Assembly (NCBI RefSeq): GCF_963378075.1
Contig: NZ_OY726394.1
Coordinates: 1,922,001-1,986,000, forward strand
From: Mycolicibacter sp. MU0083
GTDB lineage: Bacteria > Actinomycetota > Actinomycetes > Mycobacteriales > Mycobacteriaceae
DNA length: 64,000 nucleotides
Reading direction: 5' to 3'
A model generated the notes under the pieces. The model searched no databases, was not told where the DNA came from, and was given only the letters and a program-made list of their open reading frames with translations. A program made the position numbers and the translations under genes. Below, piece by piece: positions 35,652-44,640 of the stretch. Position 1 is the stretch's first letter; the number at the start of each line of letters is the position of its first letter.

Positions 35652-35811
35652 CACCTCGTTAGGTGAGGCGTCTGCATGGACATAGGCCACTGACCCCGAA
35701 CGTCGAAAGACGCCCCGGGTCAGGACAGCTCTTCCCGGATTAAGGGTTGAGCCCAAGTGGCTTCCCGCAAGGGACACGCCCTGCAGTGCCGAAGCTCTGA
35801 CGAGAGGGGTG
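35652..35811 (+). promoter_or_regulatory. M-box (ykoK) magnesium riboswitch
   Basis: Conserved M-box blocks appear in order: cctcgttaggtgaggc, tgcatggacata, aacgtcgaaagacgcc, gggtcaggacagctc, cctgcagtgccgaagctc and gacgagag. The P1 arms are cacctcgt (35652) and acgag...ggggtg (35800-35811). The M-box binds Mg2+ and usually lowers expression when Mg2+ is plentiful. It lies upstream of the PPE-mgtC genes; in M. tuberculosis an M-box precedes the PE20-PPE31-mgtC operon. The fit of sequence and context makes the call strong. The switching hairpin is less clear. Confidence 0.88.
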
Positions 35812-35889
35812 CAGGGTTCGACTGTGTCGGACCGATCCACCTCACTGTGCGCTGAAGCAGGCACCCGCGCGTGCCCAGGCCGAGAGGAG

Positions 35890-35976
35890 GTGAGAGCGAC
35901 ATTGAGTCCGAGTGATAGTTCTTATCCGAGATCGATGTTCGTTTCCCTCGATCTCGGTACCGCTTTCACCATCTGA
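35890..35976 (+). CDS. Candidate leader peptide between M-box and PPE
   Basis: The sequence gaggaggtga (35883-35892) is an almost perfect anti-16S match. It could serve either a TTG at 35902 (24 residues, in frame) or overlap the GTG at 35890 (28 residues). The frame ends with TGA at 35974-35976 and ends in FVSLDLGTAFTI. A 10-bp hairpin lies inside it. A translated leader with an internal hairpin resembles attenuators. No protein family recognised. Confidence 0.4.
   Translation: MRATLSPSDSSYPRSMFVSLDLGTAFTI
35926..35957 (+). terminator. Hairpin inside the leader ORF (possible attenuator)
   Basis: Perfect 10-bp arms ccgagatcga and tcgatctcgg around a 12-nt loop, followed by taccgctttc. Located 115 bases after the M-box, it could be the expression platform or a separate attenuator. 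There is no long T tract. Confidence 0.45.
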
Positions 35977-36243
35977 TTCGCACCGGCGCTGAACCCGTCG
36001 ACTGGCGCGTGTTCCCAGTGGAATGCGCCAGGCTTCGGCATGTCCTGAAATCGCTTGGAAGCTCGATGTATTCGTCGAGCCGGCGGTGGGCGCGGCATGC
36101 GCGGCTCCGGTACGTCGCCATGACCGGCTGACCCGATCACCTCGCACCGATGCAGCACGCATCGGGTCTCAGCCGTGCCTGCACACCCCACCACAGACCA
36201 GTCGCTCGTGGCGACCACCACCGAACATGCAAGGAGCAACGCC

Positions 36244-37419
36244 ATGGACTTCGGAGCATTCCCGCCGGAAATCAACTCGGCTCGTATCTACACCGGCCCC
36301 GGGTCGGGCCCGATGATGGCCGCCGCGGCGGCCTGGGACAAGATGGCCGCCGAACTGAGCTCGGCCGAGGCGGGCTACCAGGCCGTCATCAACGGCCTCG
36401 TCGGTGAGGGCTGGATGGGCCCGGCGTCCAACGCCATGGCCGCCGCGGCTGCGCCGTACGTGGTATGGATGGGCGCCACCGCCGCCCGGGCGGAGCAGGC
36501 CGCGATGCAGGCCAAGGCGGCGGCGGCCGCATTCGACGCCGCCTATGCCATGACCGTGGCACCGCCGCTGATCGTCGCCAACCGCACCCAGCTCGCGACT
36601 CTGGTGGCCACCAACATCCTGGGGCAGAACGCCGCCGCGATCGCCGCCACCGAAGCTCACTACGGTCAGATGTGGGCGCAGGACGCGGCAGCCATGTACG
36701 GCTATGCGGCGTCGTCGGCGACGGCCACCAAGGTGACGCCGTTCAGCGCGCCGCGTGAGGTCGTCAACCCGGCGGGCGAGGGCGCCCAGCAGGGCGCAGT
36801 CGCCCAGGCCACCGGTACGGCGGCCACCTCGCAGGCGCAGTCCACGGTGTCTCAGGCGCTTACCAACACACCCCAAGCACTGCAGGCACTTTCGACGCCG
36901 GTACAACCCCCGGTGACCGGAGTCGAAGGGATCAGCACAGGTGATATGAGCAACGCGATGACCAACCTCATGAGCAGCTCGTTCAGTCCCATGGGTGCCG
37001 CCGGATTCACCAATATAATCTCCGATCTCGCGGTCGTACAAGCCCTTGCCGGTGCCGTCGCAGAAGGCGGAGACCTGCCGGCGCTGGCATCGACGTCGTT
37101 GGTCTCGTCGAGCGCAGGCGCGGGTCTGGGAGGAGCCGCTGGCACCGGAACAGTCGCAGCCGGGGTGGGCCGCGGAACCTTGGTCGGCGCGATGTCGGTG
37201 CCGCAGTCGTGGGCCGCCGCCATCCCGGCTACCGCAACCCCGGGCACGTCGGTCGCGGCCACCGGCTGGACCGTGGCCGCTCACGCCCCCCAGCCCGGGG
37301 CGGCCGGGATGCCGGGCGTGCCGCTGGCCGGCGCCGGGCAGGGCCGCAACTACGGATTCGCCGCGCCGCGATACGGATTCAAGCCCACGGTGATGGCGCG
37401 ACCGGTGGTCGCCGGTTAG
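36244..37419 (+). CDS. PPE family protein, SVP subfamily
   Basis: 391 residues. The N-terminal PPE domain is about 180 residues, with Pro-Pro-Glu at residues 7-9 and the WxG-type turn GWMGPAS. The central part is Ala/Thr-rich. The C-terminal part carries GAMSVPQSW, the Gx2SVPxxW motif of the PPE-SVP group, and ends in FKPTVMARPVVAG. Exported by ESX-5 as a pair with a PE, chaperoned by EspG5. ATG at 36244 follows AAGGAG with 7-base spacing. It is the only PPE in this window. Its long leader contains the M-box, so Mg2+-responsive expression is expected. mgtC follows after 21 bases. Confidence 0.94.
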   Translation: MDFGAFPPEINSARIYTGPGSGPMMAAAAAWDKMAAELSSAEAGYQAVINGLVGEGWMGPASNAMAAAAAPYVVWMGATAARAEQAAMQAKAAAAAFDAAYAMTVAPPLIVANRTQLATLVATNILGQNAAAIAATEAHYGQMWAQDAAAMYGYAASSATATKVTPFSAPREVVNPAGEGAQQGAVAQATGTAATSQAQSTVSQALTNTPQALQALSTPVQPPVTGVEGISTGDMSNAMTNLMSSSFSPMGAAGFTNIISDLAVVQALAGAVAEGGDLPALASTSLVSSSAGAGLGGAAGTGTVAAGVGRGTLVGAMSVPQSWAAAIPATATPGTSVAATGWTVAAHAPQPGAAGMPGVPLAGAGQGRNYGFAAPRYGFKPTVMARPVVAG

Positions 37420-37440
37420 GGCGTGTGACAGGGTTAGCTC

Positions 37441-38151
37441 ATGCAGACGCTGAGCGTCGCCGAGTTCACGCTGCGACTGGCCGTCGGGCTGGGCTGCGGT
37501 GCCCTGATCGGGCTGGAGCGGCAGTGGCGTGCGCGGATGGCGGGTCTGCGGACCAACGCGCTGGTCGCCGCCGGTGCGACGCTGTTCGTGCTGTACGCCG
37601 TCGGCGTGGAACCCAACTCCACCCGCGTCGCCTCGTACGTGGTGTCGGGGGTGGGTTTCCTCGGCGGTGGGGTGATCCTGCGCGAGGGGTTCAACGTCCG
37701 CGGTCTGAACACCGCGGCCACACTGTGGTGCTCGGCTGCCGTGGGCGTGCTGGCGGCGGCCGGAGACCTGGTGTTCGCCCTGATCGGGACCGGTGCGATC
37801 GTCGGCACCCATCTGCTGCTCCGGCCGCTGGGGCGGCTCATCGACCGTGATCAGTACGTGGAGGAAGACGAACCGCAGTCGCCGTATGAGGTGCAGGTGA
37901 TCTGCCGGCCGAAGTCCGAGAAGTACCTGCGCGCCCAGATCGTGCAACACACCGCCAGCAACGACCTGATTCTGCGGGGGATTCACACCGTCCGGTCCGG
38001 TGAGGACAACATTGCGCTCACCGCGTCCATGCTGTCGGACAGCCGGGCCCCGGACCGGCTCGAGCGACTGGTCGGCGAACTGTCTCTGCAGCCGGGCGTC
38101 TACGCGGTGCAGTGGCACGCCGAGAACCCGTCGTCGTTGTCGGCGGAGTGA
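37441..38151 (+). CDS. mgtC: MgtC virulence factor, low-Mg2+ survival
   Basis: 236 residues. The N-terminal half has about four membrane helices with family motifs GALIGLERQWRAR, FLGGGVILREG and GLNTAATLWCSAAVG. The C-terminal half is a soluble ACT-like domain. MgtC supports growth in low Mg2+ and inside macrophages, and does not itself transport Mg2+. Length and order match M. tuberculosis Rv1811. It is 21 bases downstream of the PPE and probably in the same M-box-controlled transcript, which fits its Mg2+ role. Confidence 0.94.
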   Translation: MQTLSVAEFTLRLAVGLGCGALIGLERQWRARMAGLRTNALVAAGATLFVLYAVGVEPNSTRVASYVVSGVGFLGGGVILREGFNVRGLNTAATLWCSAAVGVLAAAGDLVFALIGTGAIVGTHLLLRPLGRLIDRDQYVEEDEPQSPYEVQVICRPKSEKYLRAQIVQHTASNDLILRGIHTVRSGEDNIALTASMLSDSRAPDRLERLVGELSLQPGVYAVQWHAENPSSLSAE

Positions 38152-38176
38152 TCCCGATGTCGCGGAGGTGGCCGGC

Positions 38177-39100
38177 GTGAATGTGCTCGCGCAGCTGTGG
38201 ACGGGGTTGCCGGCGCCGATGCGTGACCCGGTGGTGTTCGCCGTCCCGTTCTTCCTGATCCTGCTGTCGCTGGAATGGTTCGCCGCACGCAAACTCGAGC
38301 ACTCCGAATCCGGGCAGCCGCCCGCCGGGGCCTACCGGACCGCGGACGCCTGGGCGAGCATCTCGATGGGCCTGGTCTCGATGGCCACCACGGCGGTGTG
38401 GAAATTCGTTGCGCTGCTGGGCTACGCGGCGATCTACACGTATCTGGCGCCGTGGCACCTGTCTCCGGCGCACTGGTACACCTGGGTGATCGCGATCGTC
38501 GGGGTGGACCTGCTCTATTACTGCTATCACCGTGTCGCGCACCGGATCCGGTTGATCTGGGCCACCCACCAGGCGCACCACTCCAGCCGCTACTTCAACT
38601 TCGCCACGGCGCTGCGCCAGAAATGGAACAACAGTGGCGAGATATTGATGTGGATTCCCTTGCCGCTGTTGGGCATTCCACCGTGGATGGTGTTCGCAAG
38701 CTTCTCGGTGAGCCTGGTCTACCAGTTCTGGGTCCACACCGAACGGATCGACAGGCTGCCGCGCCCCGTCGAGTTCGTCTTCAACACCCCGTCGCACCAC
38801 CGTGTGCACCACGGCATGGATCCCGAGTACCTGGACAAGAACTACGGCGGGATTCTGATCATCTGGGACCGGCTGTTCGGTACCTTCGCCCCCGAACGGT
38901 TCCGGCCGCACTACGGGCTGACCAAGCAGGTCGACACCTTCAACATCGCGGCCCTGCAGTTCCACGAATACCTCGCGATCATCGCCGACGTACGGCGGGC
39001 GGAGAACTGGCGTGACCGGCTCGGTTACGTGTTCGGGCCGCCGGGATGGCGCCCCGCGGCCACGAACCGGCGTGCTGTGCCCACCGCGGAACTGTCCTGA
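38177..39100 (+). CDS. erg3: Fatty acid hydroxylase/sterol desaturase family protein (Erg3-like)
   Basis: 307 residues of integral membrane di-iron enzyme. The His clusters are HRVAH, HQAHH and HHRVHH plus a late His, within four to five membrane helices. The family inserts a double bond or hydroxyl in sterol or fatty substrates; the mycobacterial substrate is not established. It matches Rv1814. GTG 38177 is chosen because CGGAGGTGG lies 7 bases upstream; ATG at 38220 is the shorter alternative. It is 25 bases after mgtC and may be in the same transcript. Confidence 0.88.
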   Translation: MNVLAQLWTGLPAPMRDPVVFAVPFFLILLSLEWFAARKLEHSESGQPPAGAYRTADAWASISMGLVSMATTAVWKFVALLGYAAIYTYLAPWHLSPAHWYTWVIAIVGVDLLYYCYHRVAHRIRLIWATHQAHHSSRYFNFATALRQKWNNSGEILMWIPLPLLGIPPWMVFASFSVSLVYQFWVHTERIDRLPRPVEFVFNTPSHHRVHHGMDPEYLDKNYGGILIIWDRLFGTFAPERFRPHYGLTKQVDTFNIAALQFHEYLAIIADVRRAENWRDRLGYVFGPPGWRPAATNRRAVPTAELS

Positions 39101-39208
39101 CGTATCGAGGGCGCACCGGCGGACGTTCGCATAGGCTGGCGGGGGTCGCATCCAAGCGACGACGCTCCGACGCATGGGGTCGCGGCGTGAAGATTAGAAG
39201 GGGACAAC

Positions 39209-39772
39209 GTGGCACAGAGCTTGGGAGACACGCTCACCGCAGGTAAGAAGCTCGTCAAGGGCGAGTCGCTGACCTCCAACAACGGGGCATACACCCTGAC
39301 GTTGCAGGAGGACGGCAACCTGGTGCTGGCGGCGCGGGGGAAGGCTGTGTGGGCCTCGGGCACCAACGGAAACGATGTGGTGCGCGCCGAGGTGCAGACG
39401 GACGGCAACTTCGTGCTGTACACCGCGGACAAGCCGATCTGGCACACCGACACCAAGGGCAAGAAGGACGTCAAGCTCGTCATGCAGGATGACCGCAACC
39501 TGGTGCTCTACGCAGCAGACGGTGCGGCCTGGTCCACCAAGACCGAGACCGACGCCCCGCCGCCGGAGGAGCCCAAGGCCGAAGAGGCTCCGGCTCCGGT
39601 TGAAGAGGCCGCCCCGGCAGCGCGTACCTACACCGTGGTCGCCGGCGACACCCTGTTCGCCATCGCGGAGCGGTTCTACGGCGACGGCAACAAGTACCCG
39701 CAGATCGCCGTGGCCAGTGGCATCTCCAACCCCGACCTGATCCACCCCGGTCAGGAGTTGACGATCCCCTGA
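39209..39772 (+). CDS. B-type mannose-lectin domain plus LysM protein
   Basis: 187 residues. Residues 1 to about 112 form a bulb-type lectin beta-prism with three repeats of the QxDxNxxLY type ([29 protein letters not shown]), the mannose-binding sites. A Pro/Glu-rich linker follows. Residues about 138-187 are one LysM module ([20 protein letters not shown]) that binds peptidoglycan. No signal peptide is present, so the export route is unknown. GTG 39209 follows GAAGGGG. It resembles a lectin known in M. smegmatis, and is absent from the M. tuberculosis order here as far as I remember. Confidence 0.88.
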   Translation: MAQSLGDTLTAGKKLVKGESLTSNNGAYTLTLQEDGNLVLAARGKAVWASGTNGNDVVRAEVQTDGNFVLYTADKPIWHTDTKGKKDVKLVMQDDRNLVLYAADGAAWSTKTETDAPPPEEPKAEEAPAPVEEAAPAARTYTVVAGDTLFAIAERFYGDGNKYPQIAVASGISNPDLIHPGQELTIP

Positions 39773-39887
39773 TCGCCGCGCACGGCTGATGCGGCGGCCC
39801 GGATCCCCTGGAGCCGGGCCGCCGCGCTGCGCCGTGGGCCCGGATCCGGTCGGGTTGACATCGGCCTTCAACGATAGGAGTCGACGG

Positions 39888-40562
39888 TTGCGCAGGCTCG
39901 TTGCGCGGGTGCTTGCGGGGGTGGTGGCGGCAGGGGCCGCGGTGGTCAGCCCGGCCGGCGGCCCCGCTCGGGCCGATGACGTGCTGGTGTATCCGGGGAT
40001 GGAGGTCCGCCAGGACACCCACGTGTGCACTCTCGGCTTCGTCGACCCGGCCACCCGGGTCGCCTTCACCGCGGGCCATTGCCGGGGAAGCGGTGCCGTC
40101 ACCAACCGGGACGGGCGTTTCATCGGGACGCTGGCGACCTTCCGCGACAACACCCCCAACGGTTCGACGGTCAACACCGACCAGGTGATAGACGACTACG
40201 AGGCGATAGTGCTGGCCGACGACGTCGAGGTGAACGACGTGCTGCCCGGCGGTCTGCACCTGGAAAGCGGTCCCGACGTGGAGTTGGCGCCCGGTGACGC
40301 GGTGTGCCACTTCGGCATCGTCACCGGTCAGACCTGCGGGACGGTGCAACGCGTGAACAACGGCTGGTTCACCATGGATAACGGTGTGCGCAGCTCCCAG
40401 GGCGACTCCGGCGGTCCGGTGTATGTGGTGCGCGACGGCGGTCCGGCGCAGATAGTCGGCCTGTTCAACAGTGTGTGGGGGGAGTTCCCCGCGGCGGTGT
40501 CGTGGTCGGCGATCGCCCGACAGGTCCGCGAAGACGTCGGAATGCCGGTGCCGCTGCCATGA
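39888..40562 (+). CDS. Secreted trypsin-like serine protease (Rv1815-like)
   Basis: 224 residues. The signal peptide ends near residue 29 ([10 protein letters not shown]). The chymotrypsin-fold catalytic His is in FTAGHCRG, the Asp probably in DDYEAIVL and the Ser in QGDSGGPVY. Cys pairs (HVCTLG/GHCRG and VCHFG/TCGTV) likely form disulfides. TTG at 39888 is chosen because ATAGGAG lies 7 bases upstream and the signal peptide is then normal; a longer ATG frame at 39789 is not. Rv1815 is its M. tuberculosis counterpart. Its stop overlaps the next start by 4 bases. Confidence 0.87.
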   Translation: MRRLVARVLAGVVAAGAAVVSPAGGPARADDVLVYPGMEVRQDTHVCTLGFVDPATRVAFTAGHCRGSGAVTNRDGRFIGTLATFRDNTPNGSTVNTDQVIDDYEAIVLADDVEVNDVLPGGLHLESGPDVELAPGDAVCHFGIVTGQTCGTVQRVNNGWFTMDNGVRSSQGDSGGPVYVVRDGGPAQIVGLFNSVWGEFPAAVSWSAIARQVREDVGMPVPLP

Positions 40563-41059
40563 CCCCGACATCCCGCCCGCCCGTCCAGATCGCCTGGGTC
40601 ACCCGTGATCTGGACGCCACCGAGACAATGCTCACCGCGTTGCTGGGGGCGCGCAGATGGATTCGGATGCCCGGCGTGCACTTCGCCCCCGAAACCTGCA
40701 GCTACCTGGGGGAGCCCGCCGACTTCGTCGCCGACATCGCACTGAGCTACGCCGGTGACATGCAGCTGGAAGTGATCGCACCGGTGAGCGGTCGCAGCCT
40801 CTACGACGACTTTCTCCGCGAACACGGGCCGGGCCTGCACCACGTCTGCATCGAGGCCGAGGACCCCGAAACCTTCGAAGCTATGCTGAACGACGCCGCC
40901 GAGCGGGGCGCCCGGGTCGTCGCCCGTGGTGTGATGCCCGGCGGCATGTACTTCGCCTACGTCTCGGCCCCCGACGCCGGCATCCCCTACCTGGAGATCG
41001 CCTACGTGCCGGCCGAGATCCGATCCGTCTTCGACTACATCAAACAGGAGCAGCGGTGA
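40559..41059 (+). CDS. VOC (glyoxalase-like) family protein
   Basis: 166 residues of one VOC domain. Strand-helix repeats start at [16 protein letters not shown] and [14 protein letters not shown], with candidate metal ligands His in LHHVCIE and Glu in QLEVIAP and YLEIAYV. It resembles methylmalonyl-CoA epimerase-like members. ATG at 40559 overlaps the protease stop (ATGA) and its TGA overlaps the flavoprotein GTG, so the three are coupled. In M. tuberculosis a TetR gene (Rv1816) occupies this place. Reaction unknown; with the flavoprotein it may act on a steroid or acyl substrate. Confidence 0.8.
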   Translation: MTPTSRPPVQIAWVTRDLDATETMLTALLGARRWIRMPGVHFAPETCSYLGEPADFVADIALSYAGDMQLEVIAPVSGRSLYDDFLREHGPGLHHVCIEAEDPETFEAMLNDAAERGARVVARGVMPGGMYFAYVSAPDAGIPYLEIAYVPAEIRSVFDYIKQEQR

Positions 41060-42507
41060 GCACCCAGATCCCCGAAACCACCAGTGCCGGCGACGTCGTG
41101 TCGTGGTCGGATGATGTCGACGTCCTGGTGATCGGCTTCGGTATCGGCGGAGGGTGTGCGGCGGTCTCGGCCGCGGCAGCCGGTGCCCGGGTACTGGTGT
41201 TGGAGCGTGCCGCCGAGGCCGGTGGCACCACCGCCATGGCCGGCGGGCACTTCTACCTCGGCGGTGGCACCGCCGTCCAACAGGCCACCGGCCACGCCGA
41301 CTCCGCCGAGGAGATGTACAAGTACCTCGTCGCGGTGTCGCGCGACCCCGAACACGACAAGATCCGTGCGTACTGCGACGGCAGCGTCGAGCACTTCAAC
41401 TGGCTCGAAGACCTCGGCATCGAGTTCGAGCGCAGCTACTACCCGGAGAAGGCGGTGATCCAGCCCAACACCGAGGGGCTGATGTTCACCGGCAACGAGA
41501 AGGTGTGGCCCTACCTCAACGAGGCCGTCCCCGCGCCGCGCGGCCACAAGGTCCCGGTACCCGGCGATACGCAGGGCGCCAAGATGGCGATCGACCTGCT
41601 GCTCAAGCGGGCCGAGAACCTCAAGGTGGAGATCCGCTACGAAACCGGCGCCACCGGCCTGGTCACCGACGAGTCCGGCGCGGTCGTGGGCGCGACGTGG
41701 AAGCGCTTCACCGAAACCGGTGTCATCAAAGCGAAGTCGGTGGTGATCGCCGCCGGCGGGTTCGTGATGAACCCCGAGATGGTCGCCCAGTACACGCCGA
41801 AGCTGGCGGAGAAGCCGTTCGTCCTGGGAAACACCTACGACGACGGACTGGGCATCCGGATGGGCATGTCGGTGGGGGGTGCCACCAAGCACATGGACCA
41901 GGTGTTCATCACCGCCCCGGTCTATCCGCCGTCGATCCTGCTCACCGGGATCATCGTCAACAAAGAGGGGAAACGCTTCGTCGCCGAGGACTCCTACCAC
42001 TCCCGCACGTCCGGGTACGTGATGGACCAACCGGACAGTGCGGCGTTCCTGATCGTCGACGAGGCCCACATGCGCAAGCCGCAGGTGCCGCTGGTGCCGC
42101 TGATCGACGGCTGGGAGACGGTGCCGGAAATGGAGGCCGCACTGGGTATCCCGGAGGGAAACCTGGTGGCGACCCTCGATCGGTACAACACCTACGCGGC
42201 GCAGGGCGAGGACCCCGACTTCCACAAGCAGCCGCCGTTTCTGGCGGCTCAGGACACCGGCCCGTGGGGCGCGTTCGACCTGTCACTGGGCAAGGCGATG
42301 TACGCCGGCTTCACCATCGGCGGGCTGGCGACCTCGGTGGACGGCGAGGTGCTGAACGACGGCGGGGCGGTGATCCCGGGGCTGTACGCGGTCGGGGCCT
42401 GCGCGTCGAACATCGCCCAGGACGGCAAGGGCTACGCCAGCGGCACCCAGCTGGGCGAGGGCTCGTTCTTCGGTCGGCGCGCCGGCGTACACGCGGCGGC
42501 CCGCTGA
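41056..42507 (+). CDS. FAD-binding oxidoreductase, KstD/fumarate reductase-like (Rv1817-like)
   Basis: 483 residues. The N-terminal FAD motif is VLVIGFGIGGGCAA with VLVLERA at the end of strand 2. A GGTTAMAGG loop follows, then a substrate domain, and the C-terminal FAD part has PGLYAVGACASNIAQDGKGYASGTQL. This is the 3-ketosteroid dehydrogenase/fumarate reductase flavoprotein group. Substrate not established. GTG 41056 is fixed by overlap with the VOC gene. It corresponds to Rv1817, and is convergent with bacA. Confidence 0.85.
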   Translation: MSTQIPETTSAGDVVSWSDDVDVLVIGFGIGGGCAAVSAAAAGARVLVLERAAEAGGTTAMAGGHFYLGGGTAVQQATGHADSAEEMYKYLVAVSRDPEHDKIRAYCDGSVEHFNWLEDLGIEFERSYYPEKAVIQPNTEGLMFTGNEKVWPYLNEAVPAPRGHKVPVPGDTQGAKMAIDLLLKRAENLKVEIRYETGATGLVTDESGAVVGATWKRFTETGVIKAKSVVIAAGGFVMNPEMVAQYTPKLAEKPFVLGNTYDDGLGIRMGMSVGGATKHMDQVFITAPVYPPSILLTGIIVNKEGKRFVAEDSYHSRTSGYVMDQPDSAAFLIVDEAHMRKPQVPLVPLIDGWETVPEMEAALGIPEGNLVATLDRYNTYAAQGEDPDFHKQPPFLAAQDTGPWGAFDLSLGKAMYAGFTIGGLATSVDGEVLNDGGAVIPGLYAVGACASNIAQDGKGYASGTQLGEGSFFGRRAGVHAAAR

Positions 42508-42521
42508 CCGCTCGCGGTGCG

Positions 42522-44456
42522 CTAGAGCGGCGCGAGGTTCCAGCGGCCCCCGCCGAGCAACTCCAGCAACTGATTGTGGTGCCGGCGGACCGTGTGGCGG
42601 TGGCTGACGCTGACCACGATGGTGTCCGGCAGTTCGGCGCGCAACAGGCCGTAGATCGTCAGCTCGAGGCCCTCGTCGAGCGCCGACGTCGACTCGTCGA
42701 GGAACACGACCTTGGGGCGGGCCAACAGGATTCGGGCGAACGCCACCCGCTGCTGCTCACCCGGGGAGAGCACCTTGGCCCAGTCTTCGACGTTGTCGAG
42801 CTCGCCGATCAGATGCGGCAGCATGACCTTGTTCAGGACGTCGGCGAACGCGATGTCGGAGATCTCCTCCGGCGCCAGCGGATAGGCCACCACGGCGCGC
42901 AGGTCACCGAGCGGGATATAGGGCAGCTGCGAGATGAACATCGCGTCGGCGTCGTCCTGCGGGCGGGTGAGGCTGCCCGATGCGTACGGCCACAACTGGG
43001 CCAGGCTGCGCAGCAGGGTGGTCTTCCCGCTGCCGGACGGCCCGGCGATCATCACCGCGTCACCGCGGCCCAGCTCAAGATCGAGCGCCTCGATCAGCGG
43101 GTCACCGGCCGGGCTGCGCACCTCGACGCCCTCGAGCGTCACGGTGTCGTCCGTGCTGGGCTTGACCAACAGTTCCGGCAGCTCACGCGCTTCGCGGTTA
43201 GCCTCCAGCAGGCCGTGCAGACGGATGATCGCCGCCCGGTACCCGGCGAAGTTGTCGTAGGCGTTGCGGAAGAACGACAGGGAATCGGAGATGGCGCCGA
43301 ACGCCGTCGCCGTCTGGGTGACCCCGCCGAACATGATCTGCCCGGAGAACAGCCGGGGCGCCTGGATGATCCAGGGCAACGGCACGATCGCCTGGCTCAT
43401 CGACAGGTTCCAGCCGTTGAAACCGATGGTTCGGTTCACGAACTTCAGGTAGTTGTCGATGATGGCGCGGAACCGGGTCCGCAACTGGATCCGCTCGGCG
43501 ATCTCGCCCCGATAGAACGCCACGGACTCCGCGGCGTCGCGCACCCGCACCAGGGCATACCGGAATGCGGCGTTGGTCTGCTCGTTGCGGAAGTTCAACC
43601 GGATCAGCGGCCGCCCGATCCAGAACGCGACGAGGGTCGCAACCGCCACGTAGAGCAGCACGATCAGGAACATCGCGCGGGGGATGTCGACGTTGAAGAC
43701 CGTCAGGGTGCCGGACAGGTTCCACAGAATGGCGGTGAACGACACCACCGTGACCATCGACTGCACGGCGCCGAACAACAGGGTGCTGCCGGTGCCGGCC
43801 TCCGGCGCGTTGGGGTAGGCGCCCTTGGCCGCGGTGAAGATGTCGATGTCCTGCTGGATGCGCTGGTCGGGGTTGTCGACCGCGCCCTCCAGGGCCTCGC
43901 CGACGGAGGGGTCGAGCGGGGTCTTGACGAAGCGGGCCCGGTAGTAGGCGCGGCCGTCCAGCCAATCCCCGGTAAGCCGCTCGGTGAGCCAGGTGCGCCA
44001 GTTCACCATGAAGTGCTGGGTCAGATAGATGTCGAGCATCACCCGCGCCACGTGCAGCACCGCCATCAGGCTGAAGATCCCGATCGACACCCAGAATCCG
44101 TGCATGCCGGACTGCCGGACGGCCTCGTTGCCGCTGGCCGCCCCCTGGAAGGCGGTCTGCAGCGACGAGTACATGTCGTTGCCCTGGAAGCTGAACAGCA
44201 CGGTCAGCCGGACCGCGGTGATCACCGACAGCAGCAGCACACCCAGCCACAACCAGACCCGGACGCTGGCGCGCCCGGTGAAGTAGTCACCGCTGATCTC
44301 CCAGAACTGCCGGCCCCAGCGGGTGCTGACCCGCAGCACCGCACCCACCGCGACGATCCCGACGGCGCTGATGGTCCAGGCCATCGCGATCCACACCAGC
44401 GATTCCGGCAGTGCCTGCGCCCAGTCGATGGACGGCTCGAACACCTTGGACTCCAC
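42522..44456 (-). CDS. bacA: BacA/SbmA-type ABC transporter (Rv1819c-like)
   Basis: 644 residues. The N-terminal part is an ABC exporter-like membrane domain of the SbmA/BacA type (about six helices, residues 20-350). The ATPase follows, with Walker [12 protein letters not shown], signature [16 protein letters not shown] and Walker [13 protein letters not shown]. In M. tuberculosis the homologue imports cobalamin, bleomycin and antimicrobial peptides and matters for chronic infection. GTG at 44456. It is divergent from secA2. Confidence 0.92.
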   Translation of the reverse strand: MESKVFEPSIDWAQALPESLVWIAMAWTISAVGIVAVGAVLRVSTRWGRQFWEISGDYFTGRASVRVWLWLGVLLLSVITAVRLTVLFSFQGNDMYSSLQTAFQGAASGNEAVRQSGMHGFWVSIGIFSLMAVLHVARVMLDIYLTQHFMVNWRTWLTERLTGDWLDGRAYYRARFVKTPLDPSVGEALEGAVDNPDQRIQQDIDIFTAAKGAYPNAPEAGTGSTLLFGAVQSMVTVVSFTAILWNLSGTLTVFNVDIPRAMFLIVLLYVAVATLVAFWIGRPLIRLNFRNEQTNAAFRYALVRVRDAAESVAFYRGEIAERIQLRTRFRAIIDNYLKFVNRTIGFNGWNLSMSQAIVPLPWIIQAPRLFSGQIMFGGVTQTATAFGAISDSLSFFRNAYDNFAGYRAAIIRLHGLLEANREARELPELLVKPSTDDTVTLEGVEVRSPAGDPLIEALDLELGRGDAVMIAGPSGSGKTTLLRSLAQLWPYASGSLTRPQDDADAMFISQLPYIPLGDLRAVVAYPLAPEEISDIAFADVLNKVMLPHLIGELDNVEDWAKVLSPGEQQRVAFARILLARPKVVFLDESTSALDEGLELTIYGLLRAELPDTIVVSVSHRHTVRRHHNQLLELLGGGRWNLAPL

Positions 44457-44628
44457 GGCCTACCTCCCATAACCGCCCGTACCGCCATCGGCGGGCCACG
44501 GTCGGTACCCGAATCGAGAAAATCCCTGCGAAACCTACCGCAGTCGACCGGTGTCGTGCCGGACAACCGTTGCCGCGGAAAGCCCGTGACGCGGTGGTGC
44601 CCCCGGCTCGCATGTGGGGGCCACCGCG

Positions 44629-44634
44629 TACCGT
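44629..44634 (+). promoter_or_regulatory. Candidate -10 of secA2 giving a leaderless mRNA
   Basis: TACCGT fits the mycobacterial TAnnnT -10. Position +1 would fall at or next to the secA2 GTG (44641). No ribosome binding site precedes that GTG, which agrees with leaderless translation. Inference. Confidence 0.4.
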
Positions 44635-44640
44635 TGTGCT

